DNA of 64,000 nt, taken from contig JAYGXS010000008.1 of the NCBI GenBank assembly GCA_036362985.1, positions 23,815,684-23,879,683 on the forward strand, in the 5' to 3' direction. Below are positions 55,130-63,840 of the stretch, one piece after another (within the stretch, counting starts at the first letter, position 1; each line of letters begins with the position of its first letter). This DNA comes from Ligula intestinalis (lineage: Eukaryota; Platyhelminthes; Cestoda; Diphyllobothriidea; Diphyllobothriidae). The notes beneath the pieces were generated by a model that did no database searches, was not told where the DNA came from, and saw only the letters and a program-made list of their open reading frames with translations. The position numbers and the translations under genes are program-made.

Positions 55130-55186
55130 GCAAATGTTTGGTCTGATGAAGAGTTGCTGAAAACAATTGTTTGCCAAAAAAACTGA
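55130..55186 (+). ncRNA. Hammerhead ribozyme motif, right arm (reference)
   Basis: Helix I pairs TTTGGT with GCCAAA (6 bp, one G-T). Core CTGATGA is at 55,143-55,149. Helix II is a two-pair AG/CT stem with loop AGTTG, then GAAA. Helix III is AAC/GTT with loop AATT. The predicted cut follows TTT, before GCC. All conserved bases of a type I hammerhead are present except that pair 10.1-11.1 is A-U instead of G-C. Confidence 0.78.
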
Positions 55187-55734
55187 CTTCTAATTTATTT
55201 GTATTTTAGTTACCTTTTAGTTTAGTTTTAGTTAATTATCAGGTTTTATTAGTTTTAGTTTAGTTTTTTCTTAGCTTTTAGTTTAGTTAGTCTGGCTTAT
55301 TTAGTTTACCTTTCTTTAGTTATTTTACTCTTGATTTAGTTTGTTTAGTTTATTTTATTTTACTTTTCTTTAGTTAGTTTACTTTAATTTTTGTTTAGTT
55401 TGACATTTATTAGTGAACTGCGGATTTTATTTTATTTTTACTTCACTTTACTTTAATTTCCGAAATTCATTGTTCTTTGAGTTGTTCCTCGCATTTGAGC
55501 AGTTTCGAACGCTTGCTTAATTCCAGATTTTATTTATGGCACGTTTTTTTGTTGCCAAAAATTAGGTAAGTTAAAAAAATTATTCCTATTTTTTCTACGT
55601 TTATACGCTCTACTGTATAACCTTTATTACCGTTGGTCTCGTATGACACAAGGATGAGGTTTTGGCATGCTGTTTGGGGACCTAAATTTAACTTTCACCC
55701 AATTTTCTGTGCACGAATTACTCCTATCTACTTC

Positions 55735-55830
55735 TCTCCCTGAAGATGGGTTCAAGCCGGAATTCGAAACGTCAGGCTAATAAAGTTCTCGTTTCAGTGG
55801 TCGCGTCGACTGCTTTTCAGTAGAATGTTT
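55735..55830 (+). repeat. P4-type terminal repeat with hammerhead-like core, solo
   Basis: CTGAAGA, T, hairpin GGGTTC/GAATTC, GAAA, CGTC, AGGC, then taataaagttctcgtttcag and gtggtcgcgtcgactg. Core position 7 is A, which is tolerated. There is one extra base before helix II. Confidence 0.65.
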
Positions 55831-57335
55831 GCACCGCCATCGGAACACGAGCTTCTTTCAGAGCCTCTGTGTGTATTTTAGTGATGGAAAAGTCACCAAA
55901 CAGCCAGGAAAATAGGCATCAGCCCCTTTACCACCATCTGAGATCTCCCCGAGACCTTCTATGACGCGAACCAAAGTGAAGGCTAGACATTCATGCAGAA
56001 ATGCGGACACCTTGAGACGTTTAATCGGGAACATCCATGGACGCCATACTAACCTTGGAGCCCTTCACCGTGACGGAACAGGGCAATCTACTCGACTCAC
56101 ACCTCTTAATCCGCATGTCCTCTGCAATACCGACGCACACCAAGCCACATGAAAACTGACCACCACCGGTCGGATGCATGCCACCGTTTTGAAGGCGAAA
56201 TTCACACGAAACTCTGCCTGAACCTCTTTGCTCGCGTCAGCTAATGACTGGCCAGTAACCAATGCCTACGCAACAAAAACTTCTAACGCTAGTCAGGCCT
56301 TCGACAGGCTAAATTCCGCTGTCACCGGGGCATACGTCATTAAACCCAATCAAAGTTGTCAAATAGCACAATTCTATGGTGCGACAGCATGAATGGTCGG
56401 CAAGAATTACCAGTTAGATCTTACTAAAGCATAATTTGCGTCCTACCTATTTTCGCCCTATCTCGAGATCAACGTAAAAATAATCATGATGCTGTGTTTT
56501 GTCCTGGGATAGATTTAGAGTTAATTAGTGGTGAAGGATTTCATACGGCTATTTCGCTTGGAAACATGCTTTGAGATACACTCGTGATGAGGCCTATAAT
56601 TTGATGCTATTTTAGGGGAATAGTGAGGATTACAGTTGGGGCCCTGACGACTCTGAAAAGGAGACTTTAATCTATGGTTCGGCTTTTGTGTTGAGATGGA
56701 GTTTTGGGGGTATTTTGAAGGAGTTCTATAAAGGCTATTCCAAGTAGAGAAGCTGGGCCACTTGTACCCGAGTCATCTCCGGAGAATATGGAATAAACAG
56801 AACGGATTCCGTACACTCTCGAGGTTTCGGACAAATTGTCAAGTTAAGTGCATTATCAGTGCTGAACGAGATTCAATTCGAGGAAATTTAGTATGCAAAT
56901 AGGGTACTCAAAGGTTCGTGCATAGTTCCCTCAATAAACTGGACTGAACTGTAGCAGCCACACCATAAGAAGCTCTTCACTTAGTCGCTTTTAGAAGCTG
57001 ACATGATCACTGGTGCTAGTCACCAGGACAGCCGAAAGCGACGTCACAGGGGCACCTTGAGGAAATTACACAAGTGTCTTGTGAGTCTTCTGTACGGAAT
57101 GAGTAGGCCTGGTGATCTGCTGTAAAGTAGCAACTTTCCAAACCAAATGCATGCGAGAAGTTAAGGCAAGGCGGCAGCCACTTAGCGCTGAGGACCAATG
57201 CTTTTTCGAGTGTCCGCACACCCCTTCCAATCCAACCCCCGCACCCATTGTCTCTTTCGGAGACTTTTGTCATCAGGAGGCACAGAATGACCACGAGTGG
57301 GTGCTGATTGAAGTGTCATGTTGTGACCGGAGTTT
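55831..57335. other. No recognised gene
   Basis: Frames of 60-92 codons without domains. Presumed intron of the Ly6 locus. Confidence 0.4.
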
Positions 57336-57640
57336 TCGGCCACGTTTTGGACAACCGCATTTCTGTCTGACGAGCAGCTCTCAGAGACCTGCGGATGAAG
57401 GACTTCCAATAACCTTTGGCTTTGATAAGGGCATGTAAGTACTCCATCTCCTCCGGCTTCCCACTATCGTCGCTACAGTGTGTCTGAACACGTCGAAAGA
57501 AGGGGACACCAATGGGCTACCCTCATTCTGGATGTCGAAGGTGAAAAAGGACTTAGGACACCGCTCGTTTGAATTGATGCTAGGTTTTAGTCATATTTTT
57601 GCAAAGAAGGCCGTCGATAGTGTTGATAGTCAGTACAACT
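57336..57640 (-). mobile_element. Decayed relative of PLE I
   Basis: Words such as gatgaaggacttccaataac and ctttggctttgataagggca match 34,560-34,600. Later caaagaaggccgtcgatagt and gttgatag matches 35,140-35,170. The middle is deleted and all frames are broken. Confidence 0.75.
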
Positions 57641-57764
57641 AGAGCAACTAGGGCCTCACACAGAGCTCAACTAACAACGTCTGCAATGAAGTTAGTCATC
57701 GTCCGTATCAGCATACAAAAGATTACCGCTTTTTACGCAATAGATGTAAATATGCAGAGGGACA

Positions 57765-57970
57765 TTAACAACGAAGACCAGGGAGACTAGAATGGCAATT
57801 TCTGGCTTATTAGCCGTCGTCAGCTAGTCATACCCAGTCCATGTGTTGTCCCAGAAGTTAGTGCCCCGCTCGAGTTTCTAACCCGCGACCTTGTTGATTA
57901 GAAATCAAACATTCTAACCACTGCGCCGTGGGCTCGCCGTCTTGTCGCGGTTCTCTTGATAAGGAATATA
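57765..57970 (-). repeat. SINE family 1 copy
   Basis: acattaacaacgaagaccag and ggagactagaatggc at the left, ctcgagtttctaacccgcga as reversed B box, and gtcttgtcgcgg at the right. It is the subfamily seen in the 47-48 kb array. Confidence 0.82.
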
Positions 57971-59196
57971 CGGTGGCGGATAAGCGTTCACCTGTACACC
58001 TCTGCCTCTGTTTGATCCTACCAATCACACGGGACTGACTTGTATTGGAAAGCCAAGGGATCCTTGTGTGCCTACTTCCTCTTTATTTAAGTTGTTTATA
58101 TAAACATTGTGGTTTTGAATTCCTGCAAGAGCCATGATCGAAATCGGACTTGGCAGTTGAGCATAAAGTTGGCAAATTTTTTCCAATCGAATAAGTAAAT
58201 TCTATCCTGAAAAAGCTTCTTTGATACGAAAAACTATTTTTTAAGCTCAGAAATTGGGTATTTGGCATTACTCTTGGCGAAATCGAAAGGTAGCCTGATA
58301 TCGAACAAATTTCCTATGCTATTTAGTACGACAGAAGCAAATCTGCCAAACCAACTTAATAAAACTTTTGTGTGTTGTGCTGTAAGAGAATATCAACGTA
58401 AAAAAGCAGGGTTTAAAATACCTCCTTTTAAGAAATATCTTACTGTTTGAGATTTTTAAGTAAACATTGAACAGCACCTGACTTTATGGAAGAAAGCTTG
58501 AAAATCCTGAAAATGCTCGAATATTTGCCTAAATTTAAAGAATAATGCTAAACTAATTGTAACAAATATGACAAAATATCAGTTCTTCTGATATAAAAAA
58601 ATTGTATGTTTGTCATTTCAGCCAACGATTATATGTAAATTTAGTGGTTTAATTTACAGCTATTTTTCACATCTGCGGAACTGAGTACGTTATGCAAAAT
58701 TTAGGCTGATTTCGTAAACGCTTTTACGCATTGGATAGTTCTGATTTTGACATGAACTTTCCTCCATCCCGGTATCTGCAAGGTTACTTTGGACACTTTT
58801 AAATCTAAAAAAACGTAAACTATATCTACTGCAGCATTTCATGGACATCCGGTCTCCCTCGATGGACGGGTACTTCCAAAGGCCAAATTTCAAGGGAATG
58901 TAAATGTAAGAGGTTAAATTTGCCAGAACCTATTCTGTGCAATATAAATGAACTGAGAACTCCGCAGATTAAACATCAAAAAGCCATAGGGATTCTCTCT
59001 CGGGAAAAACCACAACATGCAACAAAAGAGGACTGCAAGGCCTTGGCCAATCTGAGTTTACCCCCCCCCCCCCAATCTGTGCTCGTGTTTCTTATTAGCG
59101 CTTTACAGTTATTGCAAGTTGTCGAAAAATTCCGAGCCAGCTCGGATAGCTCTCTGTAACTTTTTGCAAAACCCCCGTTCCCGTCACCCCACTCAC
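57971..59196. other. AT-rich, presumed intron; nothing recognised
   Basis: No gene or named repeat. A C-run lies near 59,061-59,073. It adjoins the splice donor of the Ly6 exon. Confidence 0.4.
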
Positions 59197-59391
59197 CTGT
59201 CGAAGGAAGAAACAGCTGTTGGCTTCCGGGGGGCAAGCCTTCAGTGGAACCCTTCGTTTGTCCAACGGGAAGCATCCGACGTCGCTGACGGAATGGCACT
59301 GGTAGCAAGAGATGGCATTAACCGAGAAGCTGACAAAGGCCACCAGGAGGCTGGCAGCGAGGAAGATGATGGCGCTGTTCTTGAGGGACAT
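59197..59391 (-). CDS. Ly6/uPAR-domain protein, first coding exon
   Basis: ATG at 59,391. Residues 1-26 are a signal peptide (hydrophobic IIFLAASLLVAFVSFSV, cleavage near VNA). The LU domain opens with ISCYQCHS (Cys 29 and 32), then Cys 40, 53 and 60, and the exon ends at residue 65 (FFLRQ) with CAG|GTGAGT in phase 0. Both last exons at 50.3 and 46.8 kb begin in phase 0 and supply the other five cysteines, giving the ten of an Ly6/CD59-type domain. Upstream, a donor-like CAG|GTGAGT ends at 59,541 and an acceptor-like CTGCCAG at 59,408, so a 5' untranslated exon and a 133-base intron are possible. Confidence 0.85.
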
Positions 59392-59407
59392 TTTGTCGTT
59401 CCGCAGG

Positions 59408-59540
59408 CTGGCAGTCCGAAGAAATTAAACCGGCAGTGTCGTAAGCTCTCAGACCAGTGCAGAGGCCTCGACGAGACTATAAAGTTGCCTTCGATTCGCT
59501 GGCTATCGTCCAATCGGACTGCGGAAATGCAGCCACTCAC
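59408..59540 (-). other. Possible 5' UTR intron of the Ly6 gene
   Basis: On the minus strand CAG|GTGAGT at 59,541/59,540 and a pyrimidine tract (GGTTTAATTTCTTCGGACTG) with CCAG ending at 59,408. It fits a small intron 16 bases before the ATG. RNA evidence would be needed. Confidence 0.4.
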
Positions 59541-59964
59541 CTGATTGGGTAGTTGGTTCAGCGAACGAGAGCGCTCTGGCCACTTGGCGGCTGCGTTGAC
59601 GGCTGGCTCTGCAAGAAATCTGTTCACCGATTTTGATGATGCAGCCTGCTTAGGAGAGGAGGGGAGTGGGGGCACTCTGAATATGAAAATTTATCTCAAA
59701 TAGTTCAAAAATAGACCATCCAGAAGAAAATTGTCATGTTTTATTCAGTGGTCGCTGTCGGAACACCCTGTCCAAACCCCAAATTGGGAAACTCCAGAGT
59801 TTGAACCGGGGTTGGGTTGATTGCGCGGCCTACTTTTATAGTTGGATCACGGACTGGCGTCTGGTCAGTTGCAATTCTGAACAGTTAGGGTTGAGCGGAA
59901 GTAGGGCTCCACGAGTCGATCAGAACAGAATGCAGAAAATATGCTGAAATTGAACTGAAAAAAA

Positions 59965-60130
59965 CTAGGGAGACCGGGATGGCCATTTATAGCTTATTAG
60001 CCGTCGTCGGCTAGTTCCGGTTGTGGATCACCCTAGATTCGAACCCACGACCCTTTGATCATGAAGTTTAACACTCTTCCACTTAGCTACATGTCTGTTG
60101 TTTTTGTTAGTTGCGATCGGGAATATGATT
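59965..60130 (-). repeat. SINE family 1 copy (variant head)
   Basis: gggagaccgggatggccatt, ttagccgtcgtcggctagtt, reversed B box gattcgaacccacgacc, and ttgttagttgcgatcgggaa. It shares the variant right end with the copy at 26.5 kb. Confidence 0.8.
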
Positions 60131-60276
60131 ATAACAGGACGCTCCGAAATGCCCCTGTGAAATCCTGTCACATACTGTGGAGACTGGATCATGCCTGTGA
60201 TACACGTAGACGGATCGCCTAGTGCTTTCTGTTGCTGCAACCTGGAACGCCTCATCTCGTCTGGACACTGTCTTAT

Positions 60277-60795
60277 GAAGGAAGCGGGAGTGTGATAGAT
60301 ACCGCGCAAGTCTTCACTGTAAACTACTTTACGACTAGGACATCATCCTGCGTTCATTCTATGAGGCACACGCGTAGTGATCAAACTGTCAAAACGAAAT
60401 CAGATGGACACTGCTCCAGTTCATCCTCTTCCACCGTTAGACTTGGATCGATGCACACGGAACGGAGGTTTTTTTGATGGAAGAACAGGCAAGGGTGGAT
60501 TGTAACTAACAGAAGCACAAATGTTTGAAGGAAAAGCGAGTGTGATAGATGCGGTGCAAGTCTGCTCCACTATAAACTACTTAACAACCAGGTCATCATT
60601 CTGCGTCCATTCTGTAGGGCACACACGCGGCGGCTCGCAATGATCAAACCGTCAATAGGAATTACAATTGCCGTTAGATGGACACTGCCCCAGTTCACAA
60701 GCTCTCATAGTTAGGCTCGGACCGATGCACACGCAACGGAGGTCTCATGAAGGAAGAGCAGGCAACGATGGATTGTAACCAACAGAAGCGCATTG
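60277..60795 (+). repeat. Local tandem duplication, unit about 255 bp
   Basis: Unit 1 (60,277-60,525) and unit 2 (60,530-60,795) share gagtgtgatagat, gtaaactac/ataaactac, catcatcctgcg/catcattctgcg, agatggacactgc, cgatgcacacg and gtggattgtaac/atggattgtaac in order. No coding potential. Confidence 0.8.
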
Positions 60796-61485
60796 AGAAG
60801 CTGTGGCGGCCCAGGATCAGCATCAAGCACAGAATAAACTCTTCCCGTCTGATGAAAGAACTGAAAGAGCAGTGACAACCGAATTATTCTATACATACCA
60901 ACGGACATTCTGTCATGAGTTGGCAGTTTGCTTGTGGGTCAGGGTAAGACGTCTGTTCGCGAACGCCTGACTGGCGGAATATTTCTCGTGTGGGTCTGAC
61001 ATGTACTCACTAGTGCGAGCAAATGAAACGTCGAGTGTTGGTCAGATGATTAAGTGTCACATGGGCCAAGTCTGCGGCACACCGACTGATGAAAGGTCAG
61101 GCGTTACAAGCCAGGCCGGAAAGTGGCGTGACTGTCGCAACGCCGCCAACGACTTGACCGTCAATCAGCTATAAGCTCGTGAGCATAGTCCAGCGTGCGA
61201 TCGCAAGACTAAAAAAGCTCTGTGGCACATGGTGGATTTTGTGGCTCGCGATGGTCGATCATTCAAAATTATTGACAATTGATGGTCAGAAGAGTAGTTG
61301 GTAAGCTTTCGATAATTTGTAATCGGGTCATTACATTTATATGGGTACGGGGTCAAAGGTGGACATCCGGTCATTTACGTTCGTCATTGCACGCAAATGG
61401 GTCATGGAGATAGGGGTTTGTTAAGAAACAGCTGGTTACGTGGCGACAAGGGTAGTTTAAGTAGTGCAGCTCATATACCCCTCAT
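60796..61485. other. No recognised gene; weak P2-like terminus
   Basis: At 61,300-61,350, ctttcgataatttgtaatcg and cattacatttatatggg resemble the reversed P2 3' end (tttcgataaattctcgtcag, tttacatttatatgg), but the core is lost. Confidence 0.4.
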
Positions 61486-61489
61486 CTCA

Positions 61490-61870
61490 GCATTTGTCCT
61501 ATGGAAACGGTGGTTATGGGGATTTTGAGATGTGGGGGAAATAGGATAAGCAATGAAGGAAATTTGTAGAAGTAAGTGTTAAGTGGAAAAGTTTCGTTTA
61601 ATTAGTTTCCCACGGCCGCTGGGAGTAAGTTGAAGGTATGCGCGGCGTTCCGCGCCGCAGACTATACTAATCCAACTCCAGGATGGAAGGTTGGACCTCA
61701 GATAAGTTGTAGTAGATGAACTCCTAACCACTATTTCTATTTTTCAGGAAATTCAAGATACCTGCAAGTTATTAATCGGGTTTTTCTGCAATACGTTCAA
61801 AGATAATACAAATTACGAAAATCTACAGGTATAAATCAATAAAATTTCTAACTACAATAAAATAAAGATA
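61490..61870 (-). repeat. Dispersed repeat R1 copy
   Basis: Reversed R1: ggaaataggataagcaatga, a GC-rich gcggcgttccgcgccgcaga, caggatggaaggttggacct and aggaaattcaagatacctgc. Confidence 0.75.
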
Positions 61871-61899
61871 AATACAGCAAGTATCACGTGTTCGTCGTC

Positions 61900-62460
61900 A
61901 GACTAAATTAAAAGTGATGGCTGGGAATGTCGTGCTAGAGGTTTTGGGGGCAGAGGTTACAATGGACGGGGGAGGGAAGGGGGGATTGGGTGGAAGGGTT
62001 ATGGTGACGTGCCACCCGTGGCGATAGGTTGTGCTAGTGAGGGGAGGGGGGGTGTTAGCGTTTTGACTATGGGCCGCGTGTTCGAAGGAGTGGGGGGGCT
62101 AGTGAAGAGTCAGAGAAATTCCACTTGACCGGGCACGGAGAGCCTGTTGTTGTTTTAGGCTGTGTCCAGATTAGTAGACCATGTACGAAACCCGGTATAG
62201 TGTGAGTCAAGCTCTAATTGCCTGTTTATACTAGCCGGGTTCGAGTGTGAAGCTTCAAGGAATTCTCTCGCTTCTCGCGTATTAGCCATTGCGATCATGT
62301 CGGTGGCATCCCAATTGAAGTGGTGATCACACTCAATGGAGTGTACAAATGCGAGTGATAAATGGTTCCGTCGGCGAACGGCTGACTTGTGTTCGTTGAT
62401 GCGAGTCTCAAGGCGTCGGCCTGTTTGGCCAATATAAACGCTGTAGTTTATTATTTAGTT
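61900..62460 (-). mobile_element. PLE GIY-YIG fragment, separate lineage
   Basis: On the minus strand from about 62,450: YSVYIGQTGRRLETRINEHK, SAVRRRNHLSLAFVHSIECD, HHFNWDATDMIAMANTRE, ANTREAREFLEASHSNPASI and NRQLELD, an uninterrupted GIY-YIG second half to about 62,160. A G-rich (C-rich on the coding strand) 3' region follows to 61,900. The first half and RT are absent; the break at 62,450 is into TTTAG-rich sequence. It differs from the other lineages in having IGQTGRRLETRINEH. Confidence 0.8.
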
Positions 62461-62600
62461 CGGTTTAGTTATAAGTATATTATTTAATCATTTATTTTTT
62501 GGTTTAAGTTTAGCTTTTAGATTCCTATTTAGTTTTGATTTAGTATATTTTTAGTTTGGTTTTTAGTTTATTTTAAACTACGGTGAATTGTATAAGGGAC
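62461..62600. repeat. TTTAG-rich low-complexity stretch (R1-like)
   Basis: Runs of tttagttt and ggtttagtt similar to the middle of R1. The next 62,600-63,270 has no recognised gene. Confidence 0.5.
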
Positions 62601-63274
62601 CCTTGCCGATTGCAAAAGTCCCCCATCATCTATTCACTGTTGGTGAAATGCTTGTTCATTTAAAAGTAATCACTCAAGTGTAAATCGCCTCTTATTTGGA
62701 TATAATCCTACTTTAGCCATTTTACATCTTTATGCTTGGATCCAGACATACTTGAGTTCCTTGATCCGACTTGTAAAGCACTCTATCTTACCACCTTCAC
62801 TTAATTGCCGCAAAAGTTAATGAACTTTAGAACCTCTGTCTGCCACAACAACAACCATTTCGTCTACAATTTACCGACTTCTACTGCTTTTCATGTGTCG
62901 TCATCGTTACAGAATCACTACAGTGAAAACTAAAGTCAGCACCGATCCGGCGAAGACGCGCAGCTCGTCACCTGCTCTCTACCCCCTTCCCCTCCCAAAG
63001 CCCGCAGCCAAATTTGACAGCGGACGTAGTCAGGGATGTAGTTTTGCCTGTCATAACTCAGCACCTGAAACGTCTCTCTTGATCCGCTCGCTGCCTTCAG
63101 TTGCACAGCCCGTTTACGCACACGTGTGCAGAGGAATGGCTGGGGTCGGAGCCAGTCAGCCGTTCAGCGACGCGTGTAGAAAACTCACTTGATTGCTAGT
63201 TAATCAAGAGACTGGGGGCAGACCGGTGATCCGTGTCGGCTAAAACTACAGCCGCCTGTTCCGCTAATCATCTT

Positions 63275-63315
63275 TCGAAAGAGAACAATGAGGCGAAGAA
63301 GAAGAAGAAGAAGAA

Positions 63316-63362
<47 letters not shown>

Positions 63363-63417
63363 AGAAGCATCAAAAGAAAAAGAAGAAGCACAAGAAGAAG
63401 AAGAAGAAGAGGAAGAA

Positions 63418-63452
<35 letters not shown>

Positions 63453-63840
63453 AGAAGAAGAAGAAGAAGAAGAATTGATCGACGGGACAAAACTATATTC
63501 GCCTGACGCACAGAGAGTTGCAGTACTTATAGGATACAGTTCCTATGCTACTGTGCACTTATAACAATTAACGACTCCCCTATCGAGGATAATTTTCCGC
63601 TTGTGCGCTAACTGTTTCATGACCGGAGGGCGGACGGTGGCCTTCTGAACTTTCATCCCGCGTGGTGCAATTGGGCGTACTGACTGCTCGGCCATCTGTT
63701 GGTATCGTTAGATGACGCATTGACCTGTGGTTCTCCAAGTGGCGACTTGCTGTGGCCAAATTCAGCTCCTGTACCGAATATGCATTGGAAGGGTTTATAG
63801 ACTGTGGACCCGTAAACAATGACTCGAGCTATTAAGTTGG
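63275..63840 (-). mobile_element. PLE 3' end (P4) with long (TTC)n tail
   Basis: The minus strand encodes TGPQSINPSNAYSVQELNLA, the GIY-YIG tail of the P4 type (compare SGPQSINKRNDL at 42.7 kb). At 63,475-63,515 it has gcgtcaggcgaat and gtcccgtcgatcaattc, the P4 terminus, followed by about 185 bases of (TTC)n. The hammerhead core itself is missing. Confidence 0.8.
63293..63474. repeat. (GAA)n / (TTC)n microsatellite
   Basis: Long triplet tract with occasional variants (gaggaag, catcaaaag). It explains the lysine- or leucine-only frames here, which are not genes. Confidence 0.97.

Larger units (their letters stand above)
54551..55202. mobile_element. Non-autonomous hairpin PLE (P1) with target-site duplication
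   Basis: A 13-bp duplication, CTAATTTATTTGT, at 54,551-54,563 and 55,190-55,202 brackets it. Inverted arms 54,594-54,834 and 54,949-55,193 are nearly identical (about 240 bp). The 114-base loop contains only the last part of the GIY-YIG frame (RQRMLATAEAVAMRLANPVL). Each arm ends with a hammerhead. It is a 5'-truncated P1 3' end fused to an inverted second 3' end. Confidence 0.93.
54340..55700 (+). repeat. Dispersed repeat R1, expanded TTTAG part, split by an insertion
   Basis: A long TTTAGTTT-type low-complexity region ends in the R1 terminal block (gcacgtttttttgttgccaa, ctactgtataacctttatta, cacaaggatgaggttttggc). The hairpin PLE at 54.56-55.19 kb is inserted in it. Confidence 0.7.

Noticed and set aside
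62936..63121. Second Ly6 first exon upstream of the known one
   Set aside because: A donor-like site exists near 63,190 but no translated frame shows a signal peptide or the C-x2-C start of an LU domain.
63200..63511. Leucine-rich and lysine-rich open frames
   Set aside because: They are readings of the (GAA)n/(TTC)n tract and carry no independent evidence of coding.
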